NCBI GenBank assembly: GCA_030590185.1
Contig: JAUUZB010000003.1
Location: 1-16,784, forward strand
Length of the DNA: 16,784 bases
DNA from: Deltaproteobacteria bacterium
Lineage (GTDB): Bacteria > Myxococcota > XYA12-FULL-58-9 > JAUUZB01
Reading direction: 5' to 3'
The notes under the pieces are model-generated. The model made no database searches, was not told where the DNA came from, and saw only the letters and a program-made list of their open reading frames with translations. The translations under genes were made by a program, and so were the position numbers. Below are positions 1 to 7,249 of this stretch, one piece after another; within the stretch, counting starts at the first letter, position 1; the number at the start of each line of letters is the position of its first letter.

Positions 1-1
1 C

Positions 2-202
2 GCGCCCTGGCGGCAGCCACGGGAGCGCAAGGCGCCGGCCAAAGCACCCGCCAACAACGCCCCCGCCAACGACGCACCCGCCAACGACGCACCGGCCAAC
101 GACGCACCGGCCAACGACACGCCTGCCGACGACACGCCTGCCAACGACGCGCCTGCCGACGACACGCCCGCGATCGAGCCCAAGGAGGACCCGAGCCCGT
201 GA
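2..202 (+). CDS. C-terminal tail of an unidentified protein with PAND repeats (partial)
   Basis: An open frame enters from the left edge and stops at TGA 200-202. The 66 visible residues begin with a basic stretch (APWRQPRERK), then give eight five-residue units of the type Ala-Pro-Ala-Asn-Asp (variants APANN, TPADD), and end in an acidic IEPKEDPSP tail. This looks like a disordered acidic extension, so the family cannot be named. The stop overlaps the rarA start as GTGA, and the rarA Shine-Dalgarno lies inside the Lys-Glu-Asp codons, so the two genes are translationally coupled. In some proteobacteria lolA precedes rarA, but nothing visible here supports that identity. The frame is trusted because it ends exactly at the overlap and gives a uniform repeat. 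The rarA frame is also open here, but it reads as an irregular Arg/Gln-rich string. Confidence 0.6.
   Translation, partial: APWRQPRERKAPAKAPANNAPANDAPANDAPANDAPANDTPADDTPANDAPADDTPAIEPKEDPSP
44..163 (+). repeat. Eight tandem 15-bp units encoding Ala-Pro-Ala-Asn-Asp
   Basis: Eight consecutive 15-bp units (consensus GCACCGGCCAACGAC) lie in the reading frame of the upstream gene, with a partial ninth after them. The units differ mainly at synonymous or conservative positions (Asn/Asp, Ala/Thr). The array is coding, low-complexity and likely to vary in copy number. Confidence 0.8.
182..188 (+). promoter_or_regulatory. Ribosome binding site of rarA
   Basis: AAGGAGG lies 10 nt before the GTG at 199. 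It fixes this start although the frame stays open to the window edge. Confidence 0.75.
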
Positions 203-1593
203 GCAGCGACCTGTTCGCTGCGGCCGCCGAGCGCAACCTTGCGGCCAAACCCCTCGCCGACCGGATCCGACCGCGCAGCCTCGACGAGATCGAGGGCCAA
301 GAAAAAATCCTGGGTGAGGGACGCGCCCTGCGCCGTCTACTCACCCGCGGCGAGATCCCCTCGATGATCCTCTGGGGTCCGCCGGGCACCGGCAAGACCA
401 CCAACGCTCGGCTGCTCGCTGATCTGTTGGAAGCCGAGTTCGAGAGCCTATCGGCGGTGATGTCCGGAGTTCGCGACCTGCGCGCGGTGGTGGGTCGCGC
501 CGAGGAGCGCCGCAACTACCACCGCCGCCGCACGGTGCTGTTCATCGACGAGCTGCACCGCTTCAACAAGGTTCAACAGGACGCGCTGCTCCCCCACGTC
601 GAATCGGGGTTGGTGACCCTGGTCGGCGCCACCACCGAGAACCCCTCCTTCGAGCTCAACTCAGCGCTGCTTTCGCGCTTGCGGGTATTCGTGCTCGAGG
701 GTCTCGATGACGACGCCCTGATGCGCGTCATGCGTCGGGCCCTCACCGACGCCGAGCGCGGCCTGGCCAACCAGGCGATCATCGCCGACGACGAATCCCT
801 GCGCGCCATCGCCACCGCCAGCCATGGCGACGCCCGCCGGGCCTTGAACACGCTGGAGGTCGCCTGCCAACTGGCTGAGGTGGCCGACGCCGAGGCCCTC
901 AGCGTCGAGCTGGTCGAAGAGGCGGTCCAGCACAAGGCGCTGCTCTACGACCGGGCCGGCGACGAGCACTACGGCGTGGTCAGCGCCTTCATCAAATCCC
1001 TGCGCGGCTCTGACCCGGACGCCGCCGTCTATTGGTTGGTGCGCATGCTCGAGGCCGGGGAGCAGCCGCGCTTCATCCTGCGCCGCCTGGTGATCTTCGC
1101 CAGCGAAGACATCGGCAACGCCGATCCGACCGCTCTACAGGTGGCGGTCAATGCCCTTCAGGCCTTTGAGCTCGTGGGCCTTCCCGAAGGCGTGCTGCCG
1201 CTCACCCAAGCGACGACCTATCTGGCCTGCGCCCCAAAATCGAACGCGGCGCTCACCGCCTATGGTGCCGCGCGCCGGGACGTGCGCGAGCAGGGGCCGC
1301 TGCCGGTGCCGCCCAAGCTGCGCAACGCGCCCACCGGACTTGCCAAACAACTCGGCCATGGCAAGGCCTACAAGTACCCGCACAACTTCAGTGGTCACTA
1401 TGTGCCCGAGGACTATCTCCCGGAGCAGCTGATCGGCCGGCGTTACTACGAGCCCAGCGACAACGGCGCCGAGGCTGGGATCCGAGAACGGCTCGAGGGC
1501 TGGCGCCGGCAGGGCGAGGCCGGGGGCGCGGGCGACAGTGAGGCCGAGGGCGACGCAGGTGCGCCGCCGGAGGCAAGCCGCGGGGATGACTGA
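199..1593 (+). CDS. rarA: Replication-associated recombination protein A (RarA/MgsA AAA+ ATPase)
   Basis: A 464-residue protein of the RarA/MgsA/WRNIP1 family, clamp-loader-like AAA+ ATPases that act at stalled replication forks and on DNA ends. The Walker A motif GPPGTGKTT is at residues 60-68, Walker B LFIDE at 114-118, followed by the family signature HRFNKVQQDALLPHVE. The sensor 1 region GATTENPSF is at 143-151 and the Ser-Arg of the arginine-finger region at 159-160. The C-terminal tetramerisation part is recognisable (SEDIGNADP, PKSNAAL, YKYPHNFSGHYVPEDYLPE). The length fits the family apart from an extra acidic Gly/Ala/Glu/Asp-rich tail of about 25 residues. The start is GTG 199, which overlaps the stop of the upstream gene and has a good Shine-Dalgarno. 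It is probably the last gene of that operon, because 98 non-coding bases follow. Confidence 0.95.
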   Translation: MSSDLFAAAAERNLAAKPLADRIRPRSLDEIEGQEKILGEGRALRRLLTRGEIPSMILWGPPGTGKTTNARLLADLLEAEFESLSAVMSGVRDLRAVVGRAEERRNYHRRRTVLFIDELHRFNKVQQDALLPHVESGLVTLVGATTENPSFELNSALLSRLRVFVLEGLDDDALMRVMRRALTDAERGLANQAIIADDESLRAIATASHGDARRALNTLEVACQLAEVADAEALSVELVEEAVQHKALLYDRAGDEHYGVVSAFIKSLRGSDPDAAVYWLVRMLEAGEQPRFILRRLVIFASEDIGNADPTALQVAVNALQAFELVGLPEGVLPLTQATTYLACAPKSNAALTAYGAARRDVREQGPLPVPPKLRNAPTGLAKQLGHGKAYKYPHNFSGHYVPEDYLPEQLIGRRYYEPSDNGAEAGIRERLEGWRRQGEAGGAGDSEAEGDAGAPPEASRGDD

Positions 1594-1691
1594 CGCCCCC
1601 TTTGCCCCCCCCCCTTGGGCCGGTGATGTTTCTCGCCCCCTGTCACTTTTATTTTGGCAGCCAGCCGACCACGGGATAGAGACACCGCCTC

Positions 1692-3266
1692 ATGCCTGTA
1701 GGAGTCATCGCAGCCGGGGACGAACGCACCGCGCGGGTCGGGATCGAGATCCTGCGCCGCGGCGGCAATGCGGTGGACGCCGCGGTGGCGGCCAACTTCG
1801 CCGCCTTCGTGGCCGAGCCGGTGCTGACCGCGCCCTACGGCGGCGGTTACGCGAGCGTGGCTGGTCCCGGAATCCCGCCGCAGGTCTATGACAGCTTCGC
1901 CAACGCCCCCGGGCTCAGCTCTTCGGCGCCCATCGAGGAGATCGACTTTCACAAGGTAGCGGTCGACTTCGGGGAAACCAGCCAGGATTTCCACGTGGGT
2001 CGCGGCGCCTACGCCTGCTCGTCGCTGCTCCCGGGCCTCGTCGGCCTGCACGCCGATCACGGCCGGCTGCCCCTCGAACAAATCGCGGCCCCGGCCGCCG
2101 CCCTCGCGGAGGCGGGGGAGCCGATCTCGGCCAACATCGAGGGCTTCATCACCGTACTCGAGCCGATCCTGCGCCTCACCCCGGCGACCGAAGCCCTATT
2201 CGCCCCCGGGGGGCGCCTGTTGCGCGCCGGCGATCCCTTCCGTAACCCCGATCTCGCTGGCCTGTTGCGACGCGTCGGGCAGGGCAAGAGGCCGGTCGAA
2301 CCGGAGACGATGGTGGCTACCTTTGGACCGCCCCACGGCCGGATCGGCAGCGAGGATCTGGCCAACTGCTCCGTCTTTCGTCGCGACCCAGTGCGCGCGG
2401 TGGTCGGCGATTGCGAGGCGTTGCTCAACCCACCCCCCTCCTCCGGCGGAACCCTGGTGGCATTCACCCTCCGACTGCTGGAGGTGCTCCCCGCCTCGGT
2501 GTGGCATAATGACACACAATGTGCATTGCACTTGGTGGCGGCGATGGCGGTCTGCAACGCGGCGCGGGTCGACCTCTTCGACCCGGCGGTGCAGGCCGGC
2601 GACGACGCCGTGGCCGAGCGTTTCCTGAGCGATGCCTACGTCGACCGCTGGCGCGAGCCGTTCGCGCGAACCGTGCGCGAGGGGCCGGAATCGATGCCCA
2701 CCGGCCGGCTCGATCCCGGCAGCACCACCCACCTGAGCGTAATCGACAGTGATGGTCTGGCCTGCGGCATCACCACCTCCAACGGCGAGGGCTGCGGCCA
2801 CCTGGTGCCTGGCGCCGGCGCCATGGCCAACAACTTCATGGGCGAGGAGGATCTCCACCCGCACGGGTTCCACAAGCACCCCGCCGGCCGGCGGCTGACC
2901 TCGATGATGTGTCCGACGGTCGTGCTACGCGACGGCCGCCCGGCGGTGGTGCTCGGTTCAGGGGGTAGCAACCGGATCCGAACCGCGCTGATGCAAGTGA
3001 TAGTCCACCACATCCTGCGCGGCCAATCGATCGTAGACGCGGTGCAGGCCCCACGCCTGCACTATGAAGGCGACACCCTCTTTATCGAGCGGCGCTGTTG
3101 CGGCGTCGAGATGCCGACCGCGCTGCTCGAAGCGCTGCAACGTTTCGCCCCGAAGACGGTGGTCTTCGAAGCGCCGAACTTCTTCTTCGGCGGCGTGCAC
3201 GCGGTCGATGCCGAGGGCAACGGAGTCGGGGACCCACGCCGCGGGGGCGTGGTGCGCACGGTTTGA
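1692..3266 (+). CDS. Gamma-glutamyltranspeptidase-like Ntn hydrolase without signal peptide
   Basis: A 524-residue protein of the gamma-glutamyltranspeptidase fold, which self-cleaves to expose a catalytic Thr. Family marks are the N-terminal GIEILRRGGNAVDAAVAANF (17-36), the nucleophile region GSTTHLSVIDSDG with Thr345 as the expected new N-terminus, the TTSNGEGCGHLVPGAG stretch (361-376), and the oxyanion-loop motif GSGGSNR (422-428). Known GGTs are usually exported, but this one begins directly in the fold. An in-frame TAG at 1677-1679 rules out a longer N-terminus, so a cytoplasmic location is inferred. Several residues that bind the glutamyl group in E. coli GGT look replaced: Arg114 by Gly94 in DFGET, Gln430 by Phe382, Asp433 by Glu385, and Ser463 by Met405. 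The fold and nucleophile are secure, but gamma-glutamyl specificity is doubtful. It converges on the amidohydrolase gene. No clear Shine-Dalgarno precedes the ATG. Confidence 0.88.
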   Translation: MPVGVIAAGDERTARVGIEILRRGGNAVDAAVAANFAAFVAEPVLTAPYGGGYASVAGPGIPPQVYDSFANAPGLSSSAPIEEIDFHKVAVDFGETSQDFHVGRGAYACSSLLPGLVGLHADHGRLPLEQIAAPAAALAEAGEPISANIEGFITVLEPILRLTPATEALFAPGGRLLRAGDPFRNPDLAGLLRRVGQGKRPVEPETMVATFGPPHGRIGSEDLANCSVFRRDPVRAVVGDCEALLNPPPSSGGTLVAFTLRLLEVLPASVWHNDTQCALHLVAAMAVCNAARVDLFDPAVQAGDDAVAERFLSDAYVDRWREPFARTVREGPESMPTGRLDPGSTTHLSVIDSDGLACGITTSNGEGCGHLVPGAGAMANNFMGEEDLHPHGFHKHPAGRRLTSMMCPTVVLRDGRPAVVLGSGGSNRIRTALMQVIVHHILRGQSIVDAVQAPRLHYEGDTLFIERRCCGVEMPTALLEALQRFAPKTVVFEAPNFFFGGVHAVDAEGNGVGDPRRGGVVRTV

Positions 3267-3277
3267 GCCGCGCTCAA
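3263..3277. terminator. Small palindrome carrying both convergent stop codons
   Basis: TTGAGC and GCTCAA form a perfect 6-bp stem with a CGC loop. The stop codon of the GGT-like gene (3264-3266) lies in one arm and that of the amidohydrolase (3274-3276, minus strand) in the other. No T-tract follows on either strand, so its role as a bidirectional terminator is only plausible. Confidence 0.4.
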
Positions 3278-4848
3278 CTGGCGCCGGGGGCCCGAAAGAC
3301 CTCCTGGCCAGCGACTACCACCCGCAGCGTTTGAACCTCGCCGAGCTTCTCTGGATCAGTCGCCTCTGGATCCCGATCCACCACGGTCAGGTCCGCCCGC
3401 GCCCCGGGGCGGATGACACCGGGGTCGTCGTCCCCGGTCGCGTAGGCCGCGCCGCGGGTGTAGGCGAGCAGCGCCTCTCGGACGCTCAAGCGTTGGTCTG
3501 ATGGTGCGCCGGCGGTGTCGCGCCGGGTGGCCGCCGCCCGGATCCCGAGCCAGGGATTCTCACTCGCCACCGGCGCGTCGGAGCCGAACGCCAGGGGCAC
3601 CCCCTGGTCGAGGATTCGACGCCAGGCATAGGCCCCCGCCAGACGCTCATCACCGAGGCGAGTCCCGGCCCATGCCAGGTCGGTGACGTGATGGATCGGT
3701 TGCATGCTCGCCACCACGCCGGAGGAGGAGAGCCTCGGCCAGTCCTCCGGGTGCAGGATTTGGGCGTGCTCGATCCGGTGCCGGCGGGAGCTGTCGCCGT
3801 CCTGAGCCGCGACGATCGCATCGAGGGCGATCCGGTTGGCGCGATCCCCGATGGCGTGCACCGCGAGCTGATACCCCGCGGCGTGAACGGTGGCGGCGCG
3901 GGCGGTGAGCTCCTCCGGGGTGTTCAACAGCAACCCAGAGCTCTGCGGCCGATCCCCGTACGGTTCGAGCAACGCCGCGCCGTGGGAGCCGAGCGCCCCG
4001 TCGGTGAACAGCTTGACCCCGACCACCCGGACCAAGCCCCCCCGCTTCGGCGCCGTGGCCAACAGCGGCGCGAGCTCCTCTGGCTCACCGAACAGGTAGC
4101 AGGTGACGCGCAGCCCGAGCCGCTCCTCTTCCTCCATGAGGCGCAGCTGCACCAGCTCCGCAGGTGACGTCCCCATGTCGTGCACGCCGGTGAGCCCGGC
4201 CGCGTGACACCGGGCGATGCCCTGGACGAGGTCGGCGCGGCGCTCTTCGTCGGTCTCGGAGGGCAACCGCTCCCGCGCCAGGTCGATGGCGTTGTCGATC
4301 AGCACGCCGGTCGGCTCGCCATCGGGGTGACGGATAATCTCCCCGCCCTCGGGATCCGGCGTGGCGGCGGTGATCCCGGATCGGGCCAGGGCAGCGGTGT
4401 TCAGCCACACCGAGTGGCCGGCGATCCGTTCGAGCCAAACCGGATGCCCGGGGGCCGCGTCGTCGAGCAGTCGCGCGCTCGGCAGCACCGGCTCGGGCCA
4501 GATCTGTTGATCCCAACCCCGGCCGCGAATCCACGTGCCCGGCGGCAACTCCCGGACCTCGGCGCGCACCATGGCCACGATCTCATCCGGCGTGCCGATG
4601 CCGCGCAGATCGAGGTGGCGCTCGTTCTGGCCCACGAGGCGCAGGTGGCAATGACTATCGACCAGCCCGGGCAACACCACGGCGCCGCCGAGATCGAAGC
4701 GCTCGCCCTCCAAGCCGATCGGCGGCTCGTCGAACACCAGGGTGATCTCCCCCCCCTCGATGCACAGGCCGCGGGCGCGCGGCTGTGCTTCGTCCAGGGT
4801 GATGATGTTGGCGTTGGTCCAAATCTGTGCCGCGGGCATGAGCTTCAC
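3274..4848 (-). CDS. YtcJ-type amidohydrolase (amidohydrolase 3 family)
   Basis: A 524-residue metal-dependent hydrolase of the amidohydrolase superfamily. An N-terminal beta-sandwich strand (IWTNANIITLDEAQPRARGLCIEGGEI) leads into the barrel. Metal-ligand candidates are His66 and His68 (VDSHCHL), Lys279 (VGVKLFTDGALGSHG), His331 (AVHAIGDRAN), His361 (RIEHAQIL) and Asp424 (FGSDAPV). This pattern fits YtcJ-like proteins and N-substituted formamide deformylases. The chain closes with the usual C-terminal strand (PGARADLTVVDRDP). The substrate cannot be read from sequence. GTG 4848 overlaps the TGA of the radical SAM gene as GTGA, so it is the second gene of a two-gene operon. An ATG nine bases downstream (4839) is an alternative start, and neither start has a strong Shine-Dalgarno. 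It ends 7 bp from the convergent GGT-like gene. Confidence 0.88.
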   Translation of the reverse strand: MKLMPAAQIWTNANIITLDEAQPRARGLCIEGGEITLVFDEPPIGLEGERFDLGGAVVLPGLVDSHCHLRLVGQNERHLDLRGIGTPDEIVAMVRAEVRELPPGTWIRGRGWDQQIWPEPVLPSARLLDDAAPGHPVWLERIAGHSVWLNTAALARSGITAATPDPEGGEIIRHPDGEPTGVLIDNAIDLARERLPSETDEERRADLVQGIARCHAAGLTGVHDMGTSPAELVQLRLMEEEERLGLRVTCYLFGEPEELAPLLATAPKRGGLVRVVGVKLFTDGALGSHGAALLEPYGDRPQSSGLLLNTPEELTARAATVHAAGYQLAVHAIGDRANRIALDAIVAAQDGDSSRRHRIEHAQILHPEDWPRLSSSGVVASMQPIHHVTDLAWAGTRLGDERLAGAYAWRRILDQGVPLAFGSDAPVASENPWLGIRAAATRRDTAGAPSDQRLSVREALLAYTRGAAYATGDDDPGVIRPGARADLTVVDRDPEATDPEKLGEVQTLRVVVAGQEVFRAPGAS

Positions 4849-5939
4849 CGGGAGAGAGTTAGTCGTTGACGTTTGGTCCCCCAGTCACCGGGCCCACCGG
4901 CGAACCTACCGGGGACCGCAGCGCCACACCCGGCGCAGGCACCGCTGTCGGTGAGGCCCCAGGCGCCGATCTGATACCAGTCCCTCTCGACCAGCAGATG
5001 ATCGCAGCTCGGGCAACGGGTGCTCTGGCCGGCGGGATCGTGGACGTTGCCGGTGTAGACGAATTTCAGGCCCGCGGCCTGGGCCTGGGCCCGGGCGCGG
5101 CTGAGGGTCGTAGTCGGGGTGCGTGGCGTGTCCATCAGCTTGAAGTCGGGGTGAAAGGCGGAGAAGTGAAGCGGCACGTTGGGTCCGAGGTTGTCCACCA
5201 ACCAGTCGCACATCCGGGCGATCTCATCCTCGCCGTCGTTCTCCCCCGGGATGATCAGGGTAGTGACCTCGAACCAGACATCGGTCTCTTGCCCTAGATA
5301 GCGCAGGGTGTCGAGCACCGGGTCGAGCTTGGCGGCGCAGAGGTCGTGGTAAAAACGCTCGCTAAAGGCCTTGAGGTCGACGTTGGCGCCATCCATGTGC
5401 TCGAAGAAACGCGGCCGGGCCTCGCTGGTGATGTACCCCGCGGTCACCGCAACGTTAGCGAGGCCTCGCTCATGGCAAGCGGCGGCGGTGTCGATGGCGT
5501 ACTCATGGAAGATGATCGGTTCGTTGTAGGTGTAGGCCACCGACCGGCAACCGGCGCGCTCGGCGTGCTCGGCGATCGCCTCCGGGCTCGCCTGCGCCAA
5601 CATCAGCTCCACTTGACGCGCCTTGCTCGACTCCCAGTTCTGACAGAAGCGGCAGCCTAGATTACAACCGGCGGTGCCAAAGGACAGGATCGGCGTACCG
5701 GGGTAAAAGTGATTCAACGGCTTCTTTTCGATCGGGTCGATGCAGAAGCCGGTGGAGCGGCCGTAGGTGGTCAGCACGATCTCGTCGCCGCGGGCCTGCC
5801 GCACGAAACAGAAACCGCGCTGCCCATCCCGGAGCGTACAAAGCCTCGGGCAGAGATCGCAGCGCAACCCGCCGTCGTCGAGGTGCGTGAAAAATTCGCC
5901 GCGCACCAGGCCGGGCTCGATTTCGGGGCGCTGGGCCAT
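4845..5939 (-). CDS. amrS: AmmeMemoRadiSam system radical SAM enzyme (AmrS)
   Basis: A 364-residue radical SAM protein of the AmmeMemoRadiSam type. An N-terminal cysteine cluster (Cys27, 30, 34, 44 in CDLCPRLC and RGFC) precedes the signature FCIDPIEKKPLNHFYPG and the SAM-cluster motif CNLGCRFC (Cys92, 96, 99; CX3CX2C) followed by QNWE. Further family marks are YTYNEP, the DLKAFSERFY region and FSAFHPDFKL. A C-terminal zinc-ribbon-like part has CPSC (309-312) and CAGC (335-338). Known relatives are often encoded near AMMECR1-like (AmrA) and Memo-like (AmrB) genes. Neither is visible here, and the coupled partner is instead an amidohydrolase. The reaction it performs cannot be deduced. The ATG at 5939 is preceded by a -10-like TATCCT only 8 nt away and by no Shine-Dalgarno. 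Confidence 0.93.
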   Translation of the reverse strand: MAQRPEIEPGLVRGEFFTHLDDGGLRCDLCPRLCTLRDGQRGFCFVRQARGDEIVLTTYGRSTGFCIDPIEKKPLNHFYPGTPILSFGTAGCNLGCRFCQNWESSKARQVELMLAQASPEAIAEHAERAGCRSVAYTYNEPIIFHEYAIDTAAACHERGLANVAVTAGYITSEARPRFFEHMDGANVDLKAFSERFYHDLCAAKLDPVLDTLRYLGQETDVWFEVTTLIIPGENDGEDEIARMCDWLVDNLGPNVPLHFSAFHPDFKLMDTPRTPTTTLSRARAQAQAAGLKFVYTGNVHDPAGQSTRCPSCDHLLVERDWYQIGAWGLTDSGACAGCGAAVPGRFAGGPGDWGTKRQRLTLSR

Positions 5940-5947
5940 CGTCGGCT

Positions 5948-5976
5948 AGGATAGTGCGACGGCCGGCGCGCAGCAA
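5948..5976 (-). promoter_or_regulatory. Putative promoter of the amrS-amidohydrolase operon
   Basis: On the minus strand TTGCTG (5971-5976) and TATCCT (5948-5953) are separated by 17 bp and sit just before the ATG at 5939. A start at the usual distance from the -10 would fall at about 5941, giving almost no leader. Each element matches consensus only partly. Confidence 0.4.
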
Positions 5977-5985
5977 TCAACGGGG

Positions 5986-6013
5986 TTGCTCCCCACCGTC
6001 ACAGCCGTACAAT
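5986..6013 (+). promoter_or_regulatory. Putative promoter of the pilZ-tatD operon
   Basis: TTGCTC (5986-5991) and TACAAT (6008-6013, five of six consensus bases) are separated by 16 bp, 10 nt before the ATG at 6024. With the amrS promoter it forms a back-to-back pair whose -35 elements mirror each other (AGCAA 5972-5976, TTGCT 5986-5990). Confidence 0.45.
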
Positions 6014-6023
6014 GTGAGTCCCG

Positions 6024-6374
6024 ATGAAGCCCATCAGACGCGACACTCGCCATCCGGTCACCCTGTTCATCGGCGGCGGGCCCAAGGATGATGGTGGCGT
6101 CCCGGTGCCAGTGGGGCGCACGCTAGACCTGAGCCGCTCAGGGGTCTTCATCGTCACCGAGGCCCGACCACCGCTGGGATCATCGCGCCGAATTTCCCTG
6201 GTCTGGGGGGATGACATCTTCTTCGCCCGCGCCGAGGTGATTCGCCACGCCGACGACGGCATCGGCCTGCGCTTCCTCGACGCCGATGCTGGCTTCATCA
6301 ACGCGGTGCAGGAGATCATCGGCGACGATCTCACCCTGCAAGCCGTCAGCGCGCCGGAGGACGATCCGGCGTGA
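6024..6374 (+). CDS. Single-domain PilZ protein (c-di-GMP binding)
   Basis: A 116-residue protein that is essentially one PilZ domain, the usual bacterial c-di-GMP receptor fold. Both ligand motifs are present: RxxxR as Arg5-Arg9 in RRDTR, and DxSxxG at residues 35-40 (DLSRSG). They are followed by the beta-barrel pattern with GIGLRFLD near residue 80. No transmembrane or effector domain is attached, so it probably acts by binding a partner. Its stop overlaps the tatD start (GTGA), making a coupled pair. A GGDEF/EAL response regulator lies two genes on, so ligand supply and receptor may be functionally linked. ATG 6024 lacks a clear Shine-Dalgarno and follows a -10-like TACAAT by 10 nt. Confidence 0.85.
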   Translation: MKPIRRDTRHPVTLFIGGGPKDDGGVPVPVGRTLDLSRSGVFIVTEARPPLGSSRRISLVWGDDIFFARAEVIRHADDGIGLRFLDADAGFINAVQEIIGDDLTLQAVSAPEDDPA

Positions 6375-7174
6375 TCGACTGCCACGCCCACCTCGGGGCC
6401 GGCGAGTTCGACGGTGACCGGGCGGCGGTGATCGGCAGGGCTCGGAAGGCTGGCGTCGATCGGGTGATCGTGGTCAGCGAGGACGGGGCCGACAGCCACA
6501 AGACCCTCGACATCTGCGAGTGCTTCCCCGACGTGTTGAGCCCAGCCCTCGGCCTGCACCCGGACCGCTTTGGCGACCGCCACGAACCGCCGGGCGAGGT
6601 GGAGCTCGAAGCGATCTGCACCCTCATCCGAGAGCAACGCCAGCGGCTCGTCGCCATCGGTGAAGTCGGGCTCGACTACTGGGTCACGAAGGATGAGACG
6701 CGGCGCGCCGCCCAACGGGCATTCCTCGCCCGCCTGGCTAGCCTGGCTGCTGAGCTCGATCTGCCGCTCAACGTTCACTGCCGCTCAGCGGGCAAGGTCA
6801 CCCTCGAAGTTCTGCGTGAGGCCGGCGCCCGCCGCGTCTTGATGCACGCCTTTGACGGCAAAGCCGGGCACGCGCTGGCCGCCGCCGAGGAGCTCGGCTA
6901 TATCTTCTCCATACCGCCGTCGGTCGTGCGCTCGCGGCAAAAGCAAAAGTTGGTGCGCCTGCTGCCGCTCGAGGCCCTCGCCCTCGAGTCGGATAGCCCG
7001 GTCCTCGGCCCCGAGCCGGATCAACGCAACGAGCCGGCGAACGTCGCGGTAAGCCTCGAGACGATCGCGGCCATCAAGGCTGTCGACCCCGAAGAGGTCC
7101 GCCTGCGGACCACTGAGAACGCCCGGCGCCTGTTTCGAATCGAGCCACGATCACCGGCCGCTTCCTCTTTTTGA
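6371..7174 (+). CDS. TatD-family metal-dependent nuclease, TATDN3-like
   Basis: A 267-residue TIM-barrel hydrolase of the TatD family, metal-dependent DNases or nucleic-acid processing enzymes. Metal-ligand candidates are His5 and His7 (DCHAHL), Glu98 (GEVGLDY), His136 (NVHCRSAG), His159 (MHAFDG) and Asp208 (ESDSP), so the active site looks complete. The segment FSIPPSVVRSRQKQKLVRLL followed by LESDSPVLGPE and RNEP closely resembles human TATDN3 as I remember it, rather than E. coli TatD, YcfH or YjjV. The GTG at 6371 overlaps the pilZ stop and has GGAGGA at 6356-6361, 9 nt upstream. Coupling to PilZ is unusual and suggests co-expression, but no functional link is evident from the sequence. 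Confidence 0.9.
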   Translation: MIDCHAHLGAGEFDGDRAAVIGRARKAGVDRVIVVSEDGADSHKTLDICECFPDVLSPALGLHPDRFGDRHEPPGEVELEAICTLIREQRQRLVAIGEVGLDYWVTKDETRRAAQRAFLARLASLAAELDLPLNVHCRSAGKVTLEVLREAGARRVLMHAFDGKAGHALAAAEELGYIFSIPPSVVRSRQKQKLVRLLPLEALALESDSPVLGPEPDQRNEPANVAVSLETIAAIKAVDPEEVRLRTTENARRLFRIEPRSPAASSF

Positions 7175-7199
7175 CACGCCTCGACGAAACCCATAACTT
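7171..7199 (+). promoter_or_regulatory. Putative sigma70-type promoter for the response regulator gene
   Basis: A perfect -35 TTGACA (7171-7176), containing the tatD stop codon, lies 17 bp before TAACTT (7194-7199); CATAAC 7192-7197 is an alternative -10. The predicted start near 7205 lies downstream of TTG 7199, which argues against that codon as the gene's start. Confidence 0.5.
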
Positions 7200-7249
7200 T
7201 GTCCGTGGGAGGGACCGCGAGAGCTAAGCCCCGCGGCGTCCGACTTACG

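Noticed and set aside
44..163. CRISPR-like array
   Set aside because: The 15-bp units are contiguous, without spacers, and keep a reading frame.
1622..1655. Rho-independent terminator after rarA
   Set aside because: A T-rich run (TTTTATTTT) is present, but the preceding stem is only about four base pairs with a long loop.
7199..7249. TTG 7199 as start of the response regulator
   Set aside because: It overlaps the likely -10 box of a TTGACA promoter; REC domains normally begin a few residues before the VLIVDDE strand, which fits ATG 7250.
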